A DNA stretch of 64,000 nucleotides, from positions 19,906,980 through 19,970,979 of the forward strand of contig NC_136010.1 of NCBI RefSeq assembly GCF_048128805.1, read 5' to 3'. The translations under genes were made by a program, and so were the position numbers. How positions within the stretch are numbered: position 1 is the stretch's first letter; every line of letters begins with the position of its first letter. Of the stretch, positions 23,496 through 35,740 are shown one piece after another. The DNA comes from Centroberyx gerrardi. Its lineage: Eukaryota; Chordata; Actinopteri; Beryciformes; Berycidae. The notes beneath the pieces are model-generated. The model was not told the origin of the DNA. It did not search any database and worked only from the letters and a program-made list of their open reading frames with translations.

Positions 23496-23710
23496 GCTTG
23501 TTTCATATGCGGAAGCGCTTCGGAGTTATGACAGATGAAAACAAAATGACTTATTCTCCTCCAACAAAGTGTACAACCAGCCGGGACAGATGCGGATCAA
23601 GTTGTGTGCTGCAGCGTGGAGCCAACTACAATTTCTCCTCAGTGTGTTTCTTCTGAATAAGCTGGGGGCGGGGACTGGGATGTGAAGGACACAACTCAGT
23701 GCCAATAGCA
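23496..23710 (-). promoter_or_regulatory. tamalin: tamalin 5' UTR and GC-box promoter region, predicted
   Basis: Upstream of the tamalin ATG the minus strand carries a GC box (CCCCGCCCCC, 23664-23673) and, further up, an ATTGG inverted CCAAT (about 23702-23706). No clear TATA box is present. The start would then lie around 23600-23650, with about 100-150 nt of 5' UTR contiguous with exon 1. Motif-based inference only. Confidence 0.45.
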
Positions 23711-23739
23711 ATGTTGACGTGCATCCCTTTTGCTGCATT

Positions 23740-24590
23740 CAGGTGCTGCTCGTAGGTTTCTGCTCCTAAGTTCAGAAGTTGACTTGTCGCGCTTTAAGTG
23801 TTTTTTGGTCGGTAATGATAATACAATGGACTCTGTAGCTCCATTAAGTTTTGATGACTGTTGTTTTATGGTAGAAATCTAGCGGCACAGCGCTGCTTTG
23901 TGCTACAGCGGCAGAATGAAGAGGAGAAAATGCCCATCTGGCATGTAAATCAATGTTTAATTAACTTATAAGTTAACAGCTGTTGTATAATACATCACTT
24001 TTACCATCAGTTGTTAACACGGATCCATGCCCTAAACATCACGTCTCGGTAACTTGGGTATCACAGACAATTCCCACTTCTCCGGGCGTATTTTTTCCAC
24101 TTGTTGGTTGGTTCATTTGCGGTCAAGTCGTAATTTTCCGACAGCATTTGAAGGTAGCATTTGTTTCTGGTGGACCGTGCATCCACTCGCTCACGTAGTC
24201 AAAACTTTGCACTCAAATGTTATTTATTACTCAGAAACATGCCATACATCTAGAAAGTTATGCATGTGAAAAAGGCAAGAGGAGAAATTTGCTAGAGGAA
24301 AACAGTGTCACTAATTAAGTTAACTGAAAATAAGTCTGACCTTTGCTAACAAAGAGCGTTTAGCTGGGTTACAAGATGACAAGCCAAGTCTAATAAAGAC
24401 TTGGCGCAAAAGAATAGGAAGAATAGGGATGCATTTTAGTCAGTGGGCCAGATCATATTGCAGCCATCTGTGGTCATAACTAAACAAGTGGATGACGCCC
24501 CCTTGTGATGGAAAACACAATCTACTTCACATAGGAGAGAAATAACTTGTGTTGGTGGATTTGACAGTATGTAGAAATAAATATGCCAAA
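23740..24590. other. tamalin-dgka intergenic spacer
   Basis: About 0.85 kb of AT-rich DNA between the tamalin promoter and the predicted end of dgka. I see no coding exon, RNA gene or recognisable repeat. Confidence 0.55.
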
Positions 24591-24607
24591 CAATCAAGTC
24601 ATGATGG

Positions 24608-24669
24608 TTTATTAAAATCTTTACACAATGTGTTATTTTACGCATGGCCATAATATTCTCCAGATTTAT
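24608..24669 (-). terminator. dgka: Candidate poly(A) signals of dgka
   Basis: Two AATAAA hexamers on the minus strand, at 24664-24669 and 24608-24613, lie 1.04-1.10 kb past the dgka stop. The implied 3' UTR (about 24590-25712) contains a (CA)n tract at 24843-24884 and no coding exon. Which signal is used cannot be told from sequence. Confidence 0.5.
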
Positions 24670-24842
24670 TGAAATGATATGGCTGATAAAGCATTTAAGT
24701 AAGGACTACAAATATTTCAACTACTTTAAACCAACTATTTCAAATCCAAATGATCACAATTCATAAGTAATATGAACATACCTCAGTTCTCCAAATAAAA
24801 CAAATACAAAACAAACCCAGTACAGCAACGGCTTTCTGCACG

Positions 24843-24884
24843 CGCACACACACACATGCACACACACACACACACACACACACA
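24843..24884. repeat. (CA)n microsatellite in the dgka 3' UTR
   Basis: Interrupted CA repeat (cacacatgcacaca) in the predicted dgka 3' UTR; it reads as (TG)n in the mRNA. Confidence 0.9.
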
Positions 24885-25712
24885 AGCACAGCAGTATAGG
24901 CCTACTATGCTTACAGTGTGTATTCTCTGGCAGGCTGCAGTGAAACGCCACACAGCCTTTTGGCAATAATTGTCTTATTCCTGTTCCCCAACACCTTTTC
25001 AAGTATCTTCTGAAATATATGAAAACAAAGTAGAAATGTTACTTTAACTACAACCTGTGTGTAGAGTTCTTATCTAAAGAACAGGATTGAAACTCAGTCT
25101 ATCTTTCGCTCTTGGTTCCAAATTGACACAAACATACAGCAGGCCTTTCAGATTTTACAGCATTTCTAAAGCTTTATAGCCACATCAAAACAGCAATACT
25201 ACAGGGTCAACCTCCAACGCTCCGTAGTCCTCTGCCTGACTGAGTCATAACAATAGAGAACAGATTATAAAGGCACATGAAGCTCACTAAAGGTTCTCCT
25301 TTCAGCATGATATTCACTTTAGGTTCCTACAGAGCAGCAGTTGGCAAAGTTTTTAGAAATTGTTAAACATTGAAATAGAACAAGCAAGAGAGTGTTGAGT
25401 ATTGATAAAAACACTGAACAAATTTGGTCAAAATCATTTTGCCACAATGCAAACATAAGTATATCTTCTAAAGGCTTTGACTTTACCATATAGTTCATAT
25501 TCATAAATAGAATGGCATGCTTCAACGGTTTGTTACGTAGATGCAGAACTCTTCAAGCACTTATGCATACTTTGGATATATTGCGATGCACGTTTCTCTA
25601 CAACATACACATTCAAACAGAAGTTTACGAAAGGAAAATGTTTCAGTCCTTGATTGAATATACGACAAGTAAGTGCATACTAGTCACCAATGCTGCTACT
25701 GAGCAGTCAGCT

Positions 25713-28700
25713 TTATTTGTAGGTGAAAAAGCCGCATGACTTGGACTGAGGAGCCATCAGCATACTGGCTTGATTCTTGTGTGTGATGTGAATCTGAAAA
25801 GGAAACATAACAAGAGAAATGTCCATTACAACAAGATGTTGCCATAAATGTTATTGCTGAAGATCTGTACTGTGGTTTAGGAAAACTAATTTCAACATTG
25901 CATTTGGTCTGTGCTAATGTGTGTTCCTGTGCTGGCGGAGCATTTACCGTGCAGGGAGGCTGCATCCAGGGTTCTCCATCTATCTGCATCGGTAATGCTT
26001 TTTTCGTCCTGAGAGCGTTGGTGGAAGGAGAAAACAGAATGGAAGGATAAAAAAAATAGAGTGCATGAACTATCAACGAAGCCAATGAGCCTCATGTGCA
26101 ATTAAAATGCTAAAAGGAAAAGCAACATGTCATACATAATGATTATTGTTATGTTAAGAAACAAATGGATCATCATTAGCAGGTGCTCAAAGTCAACTGC
26201 AAGCCATTGTCAGGATGGAGCGCCTGGGGCATTAGCACATTGACAAGTCTGAACATGTTCATGGGGGCATTCCTCACCTGATGGTGAGCTGGGATGTTTT
26301 GGCTAGCCTCACAGCGCTCTTCAGGCCTGTGTATATCTGCCCCATCTCCATGGCTCCTTCAAGGCCAACCACCTCTAACCGACAGTCACTGAGATCTGAT
26401 GAGAAACCATGGAGACAAACATGATGAACATCTGGTACACAAATACTGAAAAATATGTCTGGTCATTCATCATATTCAGCATCAGGACTCAGGAGGGTCA
26501 TCAATGGAAATAGCTGAACTGTATTGAGGAAAACTGGATACATTACGGCATTTTACAAAGCTAATACTGTATACTGCATTATGGTAATAATAACCACTAT
26601 ATTTTAAATAAGTAAACATGTCATCGCCCACAAATGATGCAGGCACTCCTTGAGCCAATCAGTAACAAGATGCATCCTCCCTCCAAGTTTAATCAAAATC
26701 ACACAAAATGGAGGGTGTAGCAGTTATAACCTTTCAATAACCTTTTGAAATTTTGACCTTTAATTATAGCGCCCCCATCAGGCCAATAAGTGTATTGTTT
26801 TAAACGCCAGGTTACTGTGCCAAAATGCATCATCCCAAGTTTCATCAGTGGTGCCTGAGATGTGAAGTGACTTCAATAATCAATAATCTCACGTGCACCC
26901 TCTTCTGACTTCACCATCCAATACAGTTGAGGTCTAAATAAAATACCTTGAGAGGTAACTTTCAGAATTTCTGGGTCCACGATCACGTCGGGCTCTTCTT
27001 GACTCATCGAGCCCCTAGCGTCCCCTTTCTTGGTCTCGCCCCACAGGTTGGAGCCACCGTGCATGCTGGGAATGTTCAGGACAGCGACCCCCTCCAGAGA
27101 CAGGCCGCTCAGATCCAGTGCAGTGCCGCTGCACTGAGGGCACAGCCACAGGTCAGACAGAGAGGGGAAAGCAGCACAATGTTGTCTGTGAAAATAGCTC
27201 TTCCACCACAGAAAAAACAGCACAGAAACATAAAGTACATGCTTGTAATGCTGAGTGATGTCACAGCTATGTTCTCACCTCAATTGTTAGCCACTCATTC
27301 AGTTTCTTGCAGGAAGCAGAGATGGTTTCTGAAGTGGCAAATTCAAAATACCACAGCTTGTTCTTCATTCTGGAGCCATAAAAAAAGTGTCTTTCAGGTT
27401 TAAGCAATATTTCACTTTCATAGAGCATTTTGTCTTTTTAGCCCACACAGCTCTATAGGAGGTGGAGTCAAGCTTAACATTACATTAGAAGCATAACATT
27501 AGCAGATGCTCATGACAGTAGCTGCCATGGGCATCTGCTGTCACCACCTGCATGCAGGGTGTTTTTTCAGCTCATTGCAAATAGGAAAAATACATCTTAT
27601 CAAGTATAACCGTGGGCACAAAATGAAATAGTATTACCTGGTTCTACTTTGCTGTGATTGTATATCTGTTAGAAGTATGATTTTTAAAATAATGTTTTGT
27701 TTTATTTAAAGTAAGTTGTGGTGATTACAAGTCTCCAAAGCAGATATTCTTGGCAGTTGACTGTTCATGAACTCCTATAAAGGAAGACTATGTGTCCTAA
27801 AGAGTGAAAATGCATTTCCAAAGTGAAATGTCGCTTTAAGGGTTGCATTTTCACAAGACCACAGAAGATAACAGAGCCGTTTCTTTGTTCCAGACCCTAG
27901 AATCAAGAGGCTTACCTGCTATTGAACTTCTGGGGATGTTTCTCCCTCATGGTGTGAAACCGGTGGGCAATGGAGGCATCCTGTCAACACGCAGCGATTA
28001 AACCAACAGTCCAGGTGAGACAAAACTGATGCTTTGAAAAAAGAATTTGATGTATATTTCAGACAAACTCACCACTCCAATAGAGAAGTAGTTGTTGATG
28101 ATTTCATATGGCACCGGGTCGCCCTTCTCATGGTCCTCGTCTGTGATAACCTGCACGCTCCAGCGGTCCATGAGCACCTGGGAGCTCCCCTCTAAATCTT
28201 TAAGGATACGGCTCAGATCCACACCATCGTATCCTACAAGACGGCAAAATGAAAGAAGACCAGCATGACTTAAAGTGACCAGAACAGCGGTGTCCCATTT
28301 CTGTATGTTTTCCTGCAGCACAGACTAGCTCAGCCGTACATTTTGTCCCATAAGTGCCTACAACAAACAGACACAGGATCAGAGCATGATGCAGCAACCT
28401 GTTCCAGTATTTCTCATAGCATCACAGAGACAAAGGACACACTCCAGCTCTCACTCTGTTCTCACCTCCTCCCCATCGGAGACATCGCGCAAGGTCATTT
28501 CCTGTCCCTAGAGGAAGTACAGCTACAGGCGGCCGCACCAGAAGATTGGCTTTGTCTGATTGTAAGAAAAAAGGAAGGAGCAAAGGAACGAGGAAGTGCG
28601 TCAGAATGATTTCCTGGAGAAGCTCACGTTGCGGAGGGTAAAGTGTCATTTTTAATTCACCGATCTCACCTATTGCGTCAAGAATCCAGCCCACTGTGCC

Positions 28701-31700
28701 GTCTCCCCCGCACACCAAGATCCTGTAGTCCTGGAGGTTTCTGAAGAAACTCAGTCTGAAAGAAAGGTGTTGGGCGTTGAAATCAGAACTATAACAGCAT
28801 ACTGTATGTAGAGTCTGATAGGGAGTCAGAAGAAGTGTTATAGGACAAAGTGGTCCAAAAGTAGTCGAATACTCTGCTCACTGAATTTCAAAATAAGAGT
28901 CTACAGATCTAAATTGTATTTACATTTTGTTCCGGTTGTGGTAACTGTGCAACATAACCTGCTGTACTGATTACTTACCCTGGTCCAGGTCCACCGTTCA
29001 AAAGGTTGTATACCTGCCGTGGATTCAGTAAATACTGAAATTTACGCAGGACTCTGAAATACATAAAATCAGGCTAAAAAATCTGCATATATTTTACATC
29101 TATTTTTCCATTAATGCGTTCTTGTTTTGACTCACCTCTCTCCCTGCTTGCCGCCACTTTTAGGGTTTACAAATACCAGAAGAGGATGGGTGTTTGGCAC
29201 AGGGCTAATCTGTTGAACAATAACCAATTATTATATCACACACAAACAAATCAAATATCAAAAACAAGCCCACATACTGTACATTTACATTCTTCTCATT
29301 CAAGCGATCTGTCCCAGTTTAGCCTACTCTAAATGTTAAGTTATAATTGGTCAGAACTGGACTGTATTGGACGGGACAGTACCTGAAGCACCTGCCCATC
29401 AGGAGTGGTATTGAGCTCGCTGTCCTCCGTTGAGGCTGTGCAGCCGTTCTTTATGTTGTTTGCTCTCTCCTTTAGGGAGGAAAAACACAAAAAACACAAA
29501 GTGAATAAACCTGAGAAAACTCACTAGAGCCTTCCTTTCCTTTTGAGGACAAATAAAAATATGTACGCCTGTCAAAATGCCGTGCAAGCGAGAAGGCAAA
29601 ATGTGAGTGCTTTCCACCTACAAGAAACAGCCTTGGGGTGATGTTATGTTGTGGGATGGCAAGACAGAGACTGGTTGTGCATGTGCTTCAGATGTCTAGC
29701 GGGAGAGCCTGGGGGTGAATCTCTACCTTTATAACTGGGTATATTGCCCATGGAGGCAGGATATGGTCTCTGAGAGGCCCGCAGGTACACTCTGTTGGCT
29801 CCTGGGCTGCACACTCATCATGACGCTGCAAAACAGTCACAGTGACTTATTACATACACAAAAACTCACAACGCACTCTCACGGCAGTGTTGACAACTAA
29901 TGGAATGCAAAATTCAAAGATCTGCTTTTTTTGCATTTCTGTTTTATTGGCTGGCTTACAGTGGAGAGAGAGAGGGGGAAGATGGGAGAGAGGGAGGGGG
30001 ATGACACATGACAAAGGTCCCAGGCCGGATTCCAACCCAGGATGTCACAGGTACATGGCATACGCCTTAGCCACCTGAGCCACCAGGATGCCAAAATGCA
30101 AATTACTTCACACGTCAGTACAGAAACTAGTTATTCCCAAAGTAGTGTGTCTGCCACACACTAAGATGCTCCTTACCATGATGTGACACCACACGCAGTG
30201 CTTGCCCGTTTTTATCTTTTTATTTTATTGTTTATTTTTACAGGGACAATGCACAATTTAAAAGAAATTGCACCAGAGTTAGCTTCCAGATAATTTGCAT
30301 CTGTTGTCCCTGGCCAGGAAATGCAAACAACACACACAATCACAGGACATGCTATACAACACAGTAAAAAAAAAAAAACAGTACAATGTACATAAAAAAC
30401 CCAATGTGTAGTATTGAATATACCAGATAAAAGCCATACAAGGCACTCATTAGTGGTGACATAATTGGGTTGACTTAAGCCAGAGCTTTAGGTTTGATTT
30501 AAAAGCTACACTGCTTTCAGAGTCTCTGATATCGGAAGGTATGGAATTCAATTTTCCAACTACTTTAACAGAAAAAGCTGATTGGCTGACTTTCTGAACT
30601 GTGGTAGTCCCCCTAGCATTGCTGTTAGGGCCGGTCAGGTTCCTTACCATGGTGTGACACCACACGCAGTGCTTGCCCGTTAAGCCCTTGTAGCTCTTAA
30701 TCTTCTTCTGGCATTTATCACACTTCCAAGAGTCGCAGTTCCCGCTCACCCAGTCGTGCGCTGCAACCTGAAATATGGGATAAATGTTTTACATCACCAA
30801 GTCTGCATAACAGCAGGCACACTGAGAACGAACCCTTAAGTGGACTGTAAATGTCACTGTAAATGTTGTCATGGCGACACTGTCATACCCCTGTATCTTT
30901 CCTTGACTTCACATAAGTCCTGGTGCAGGGGGCAGGGTTCCTGTTCGCACAGCGTCCGTGGACTGTGTATTTGCAGCCTACATAACAGGACACATAGCTC
31001 AGCTGTCATATTAAATTATTATTGTATTATTATAGTACTAAATTGCCCTGTCAAATTTGAAGCTGGCATGACTATACAGCTATAGTTTAGACAATAAAAT
31101 GCAGTTTCCAGTTTCACTAATAAATGGCACTGTGGTGTCGCCCTCTCCTGGTGAGGTGAGGTACTCACAGGTGCAGCACAGCCCTTGTTTCCTCAGGCCC
31201 AGCAGCATGCTCTGGCACACATTGCAGTAAACAGGCTTGTTGAAATGCTTCATCCTCCAAAGGTGCTGCCCATCCTTCTGGGTCATCTGATTGGCGAAGG
31301 AGGAATAATTCATTATTGTACTGAAGATGGAAACGGTACAGTGCATCATGGTTTAGGATCTTTGTGATTGTGCACCACTTGTTTGCAGTTTGAAAGCAGA
31401 GGGTTGTTAAATATATTTGAAGGTAATTTATGCAACAACAGCGTCACCCCATCCAAAGATAGTGACTGTAGTGGATCTACTTTTGTCATTTCAGTAAGGC
31501 CTCACATCTCTTTATCATCATAGATCTTAACACTTGCATCACATTTCACAAACCCTTTCATGCATATACTGTGGCCATGGCCTGCATTTCACAGTTGCTT
31601 TTCACACCCACTCACTACTGCCCCTGGCTTAACGATATTCCTGAGGATATGTAGCTCTACACATCAAAACATACTGTATATCACCATGCAATCATATTCA

Positions 31701-34700
31701 AGTCAACCCTGACTAATCTCAAGTTCTCAACACAAGATTATAAGGTTGCTTTCCATCTGATCATAGACCAGCCAATGCTCTTATGCAGATTACAGACAGA
31801 AATGCTTTTTTCCAACACCGATTTAAACCATCATGCATCAGTCACTGCATAAGGCACAGCGTGTAGCCCCCAAATCAGCACATAGCAACTGTGAGGGGGC
31901 CGAATACGTGAACCTCAGGTCTCGGATGTTCATTGGTGGCTGGAAATAGCCTGAGGGGAAGTCCCTGGCATTGTTGTAGAGGCGAGACACACTCGCAGAG
32001 CCCAGTTCACAGTTTTAGACCCTCACAGTCCGCTGGCAGACACACAGTCTATCAGCAAGTGGCTTTTATAGCCCTGGAAGCAAATGAAACAGTAGCGAGA
32101 ACACAAAACGGATACATTTCGAAATCCCACCCTTCATATACTAGATATGAGGCAGGACAGCCTTTTAACACCACTTTACACTGTAGAGTGCACCCACCAT
32201 TACGGATCATTCCTTCCTCTATAAAAAAAATGAGTGCATCGGCCTGAGGATCGCTATCTGGTGCCGGGGAGAGACGATGCTAAATGTGAGCGCAGATTAT
32301 GCAGAGTTAATGGAAAACAGTGAAGCACTCTGATGGTGCAGAGCTAGCATGAAAGGAGATGACATTACCACACCCTGTAACACTGAGTCTGCAGAAAGGC
32401 TGTATAGAGAGGGAGGAGGCAAAGGACAGAGGGAGGGAGAGCCAGGATTTCACAAGGGCAGTCAAAGTAGTCAAAGTTTCACCACTCCCTAAGACACCTA
32501 CTGGAAAAGGAAAACATCTGAGCTAACCAACAATACATGAAAAAAAAAGAAAACACTACTTTAGCGCACCTTCAGTCCCAGTAGGACCAGCAAGGGCACG
32601 TTGTTCATGCCGCCCTCCACCCACTCGTCCAGAGACACCGTGCCGCTGCTGTCAGCATCAATTGCTGTCATCATGTCCTTCAATACCTAATGAAACAAGA
32701 TTTGGTTGTTATCACCCAATCAGCAACATCTAGTTATATCTCTTAAAAGGATTATATATGTTCTGAAACTAGTCATGCTCGGGAATTTGTGTATTTCAGT
32801 GGCGTGGAGAAGCTTATCACTATCACTAGCAAATGAGTAACAAGTCTTTAGATTTGTACAGAGGACACAGACACAGACTGTACAACACAAGGCCATGCGC
32901 CTGTAAGTAATCTCATAAAGTGCAATCTTGCGCAATGCAACGTGTCAAACAGAGGGAGTTATGTCTGAGGCAGGCCGATCTAAAGGTACATTTAATATCG
33001 CTTCACGGTTGAAAACACAGCAGGTGCAGCCTTTCATGTGTTTTGAGGAAGTTTCTATTTGAGAGCAGAGCGTCGCGGGACTTACCGGCCTGAGCTCTGA
33101 CACATCCCAGCCAAGGTAATCTGCTGCATGCATCATTTGAGCTATAATCCTGTCCACCTCCTATAAGAACAGAAAGTCAACAAAGACTCGCTTTAGTGTT
33201 ATGGTTGGTATGATGCATGACCTGCTTGTAGCTTGTGAAAATGAATGGCTATCACGCTGGAATTTGACCTTGGATGAATCATTAGAATAGGCGTCTATGG
33301 CAGAATTTGTCATTTGATGTTGACGGCGGCACAAAGAAGAATCTCTCAGTGACTTACAGAGCTGTCAAGGACCCCGTTGCCATCTCTGTCGTAGAGCTTG
33401 AAAGCAACTGAAGAGAGGGGGAAACGAGAGTGAAAGTGTCGGTCAAAGTCATCACTCAAATTACTTTGGGGGGGGGAAAGAAAAAAAAACGAAAGAAAAA
33501 CACAACTCACACTCCAGCTTGTCCCGGGGTTGGCCATCCTCCAACAGAGAGAAGTAACATGACACGTCCTTCAGAAAGACCTCTTCTGCAAGGGAGATGG
33601 AGGAGGGGTCTGTGAATGCTCTGGTTACCACACCTGCACACACAGCACTGCACACGCATGTATTGATAAAGGAATACAGGCCAAACAGCCCATGTTGTAA
33701 GCTGATACAGGGCCTGCTGCCGAGTTGTGTTTATACATGGTGCGTAATCTCACTGGCGCTGTCTTCTCGGGCGGGTTCAGAGTTTTGGAAGGAGCGGAAG
33801 AGTCTCTGGCAGAGATCCACAGGGAAGTCCTCCACTTCTAAATACGTCTTCAGGAACAGACGAAAGCCCTCCTCGTTGATGCACTGGAACAAAAATGAAT
33901 GAGACATGTTGTTGTTATTGATAGCGCTACTCAACTGTAAGATTTAGAGTTTAGGCGTGGGTGTATGTGTGTGTGCATGTGAGAGGGGCTTTTGTCGTGT
34001 CATTTCAACTACTACAGCTTTCAAATTCGACTGTTCTAAAAATTAGGGAAGATGACTAACACATTGTCGCTATCGGGTGAAAACCCTTGTATCTCCGAAA
34101 TGTCAGCTTCTGAGGAACCAAGAAGCCGAGCTTTGTTTTTAGCTTGACGGCCGTGTGTTTGTATGAGTTTATCCAATGGGGTGTGAAAGGCTTTCTAAAG
34201 CCCAAGGGTCGTAGCATTTTCTCAACCCGTAGGGGAAATGTGTAATCCATCATTTCAAGTTAAAACATGAAAATTGCCAAAATCGGAGTTGCCAGGATTT
34301 TCACACAACAACAGCGATGTGCAACAAAAAGCGAGCCCCTGACTAGAGACTTCAGTCCATCTGTGTGGCCTGGTATTTCCAGTTCTCACATGATAATGTG
34401 CTCAAGGGCTAACAAGCATTACTCCCTTGATAATGGTGAACCACAAACCCATTTCTTGTTGACATTATTCCATTTCCCTGCTCGACACCCTACAAAACTG
34501 CCCCAGTAATAAATAATGTCACCGCAAGGCAGTCGGATCACAAAGCCAAAAACAGACCGGAGACGAGGAAAAACAGAGCGAGAACAAGGATACTGTGGCA
34601 TTAGTCTGCACACAGCAACATTTACTATAAATAACTGCATGAGCCTGTATATTTTACAAACTATTAACTGGTACCTTTGTCAGTTTTCTCCCATAATAAA

Positions 34701-35740
34701 TATTTCATATATATTAATATATTTCCTTCTATCTTTTCCATCTATCACATTAAGATTTATATCCAAGTTACTTTATCCATCAGAAAGTACTGTGATTGGT
34801 TCTTGCACAAATTAATTGGCAATGTCAGACGCTGATCTACAGTATTGGAAACACTATCTTCTTCAATCACATTTGAGCTTACTCTGCACGAGGGCGGCCA
34901 GCATACTATTCAGGAAGGCTTTGCTGCGTGGGCAAAACTAAGGAGGCAATTTACATTTGCAACCTCAGTTGGATGCACTGAGGATATTTCTCTTAGACAG
35001 CTTAGTCTAAGTGATTAATGTATTTGAATCTAATCAGTCACTTAAGGAGAATTAATGACTGCCTGAGATATATACATCACATCCTCATTTCTCGCTAAAC
35101 GATCCCATTGAGAGCTATGATTCAGTTCAGTTATTATGGGCCTTTTAGCGGACATATTGTGAGCGAGTTAGGGGAGAGTGGAGTTGATGGTGGAAACAGC
35201 AGGACAGAAAGTCCCCTCACCTCTCCGTGTCTGTGTTGGGCCAGACTGCCATCTGCATCAAATTCCCTCAGCACATCTTTAACCTTCAAGCTGCAGTCTG
35301 GGAGCAAACACACACAGGTCACACAGGGATACACATGGATTTATACACATGAAGCTACAACACAACTTTTTACATATTTATCTATATAATCCATGGATAG
35401 TTTAATTATTATTATCTTTTCAATCCAAGAACATGCAATATAATTTACAAATGATTACACAATGGATATAGATTTTCTGGAGAAAATACAGTGTGGGCAT
35501 GCTATGTTTGCAAAATACGAAATGTGAGAGACTGCTACCTCTCCTAGATATGAGAAACCATGAGCGAGTGTAAATGAGTGTGTGTGTGGGTGGAAGTGGA
35601 AGTGGAGGGGGGCGTTAAGTGTTGAGAAAGCTGCCTGCCTGCCTGCCTGCCTGCCTGTACTCACATTCAATGTACTGCTGTAGCTGGATAAAGTCGACAG
35701 GGTTCAGTTCCTTCACCTCTGGGTTTGTGGGGGTGGACAT
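25713..35740 (-). CDS. dgka: Diacylglycerol kinase alpha (type I DGK), 733 aa, 23 coding exons
   Basis: Exons: 35740-35665, 35297-35221, 33883-33754, 33585-33511, 33407-33358, 33160-33086, 32686-32570, 31286-31169, 30977-30889, 30767-30648, 29825-29727, 29469-29383, 29209-29136, 29053-28979, 28755-28670, 28555-28466, 28233-28073, 27980-27916, 27369-27279, 27133-26947, 26395-26278, 26008-25948, 25793-25713. They total 2202 nt with all phases closing; human DGKA is about 735 aa. Domains: N-terminal recoverin-homology region (about 1-110); EF-hand loops 126-137 and 171-182 with intact Ca ligands; C1A (H208, C221, C224, C238, C241, H246, C249, C257); C1B (H273 to C314); catalytic domain with GGDGTVGW at 437-444 and the [11 protein letters not shown] motif; C-terminal accessory domain ending near [16 protein letters not shown]. 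It phosphorylates diacylglycerol to phosphatidate in a Ca-dependent way at membranes. The exon 7 donor is the less common GTGCGC. The alpha assignment over beta or gamma rests on length and C-terminus. Confidence 0.97.
26630..26860. repeat. Probable dispersed fish repeat in a dgka intron
   Basis: Phrases such as 'tagcgcccccatcaggccaa' and 'ccaagtttcatcag/ccaagtttaatcaaaatc' recur within about 200 bp and resemble a non-coding repeat widespread in teleost genomes. There are no clear terminal repeats, so it is unclassified. It lies in the intron before exon 21. Confidence 0.4.
29930..30093 (-). mobile_element. tRNA-derived SINE in a dgka intron
   Basis: On the minus strand a tRNA-like head starts GGCATCCTGGTGGCTCAGG. 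The A box TGGCTCAGGTGG (30082-30071) and B box GGTTGGAATCC (30037-30027) are 34 nt apart, the pol III internal promoter layout. A pyrimidine-rich body and an AATAAAACAGAAATGC tail follow toward 29930. It lies in the same orientation as dgka, in the intron between exons 10 and 11. Confidence 0.75.
30170..30210 (-). repeat. Left copy of the 41-bp duplication flanking the LINE in dgka
   Basis: Matches 30641-30681 at 40 of 41 positions (single difference, a versus g, at 30181/30652). It is a second copy of the last 34 nt of dgka exon 10 plus its GTAAGG donor. It follows the A-rich LINE tail directly, as a target-site duplication would. Confidence 0.9.
30211..30640 (-). mobile_element. 5'-truncated non-LTR retrotransposon (LINE) inserted at a dgka splice donor
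   Basis: The minus strand encodes a degenerate reverse-transcriptase C-terminus: [15 protein letters not shown] followed by FKSNLKLWL, the common LINE ORF2 ending of the form WN-LP-IR...FK-LK. The frame stops at 30450. A 3' UTR follows and ends in an A-rich simple tail (GTCCCTGTAAAAATAAA...). It is flanked by a 41-bp direct duplication, as expected from target-primed reverse transcription of a 5'-truncated copy. The clade is not assigned. The ORF remnant is in frame with dgka exon 10. Confidence 0.85.
30641..30681 (-). repeat. Right copy of the 41-bp duplication (functional dgka exon 10 end and donor)
   Basis: Contains the C1B-domain residues [10 protein letters not shown] and donor GTAAGG (30647-30642). 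Splicing here gives the intact 733-aa frame. The left copy at 30170-30210 carries an equally good GTAAGG. Confidence 0.9.
35631..35657. repeat. (CTGC)n microsatellite beside the first coding exon of dgka
   Basis: Six to seven CTGC units starting seven nt past the exon donor (GTGAGT, 35659-35664). A shorter ctgcctgcct lies on the other side of the exon at about 35760-35770. Confidence 0.9.

Noticed and set aside
26948-27403. 151-aa plus-strand frame
   Set aside because: Antisense shadow of dgka exons 19 and 20 and the intron between them.
30027-30082. Possible tRNA gene from the A and B boxes
   Set aside because: No cloverleaf or acceptor stem could be formed, and a SINE-like body and tail follow; it is a tRNA-derived retroelement.
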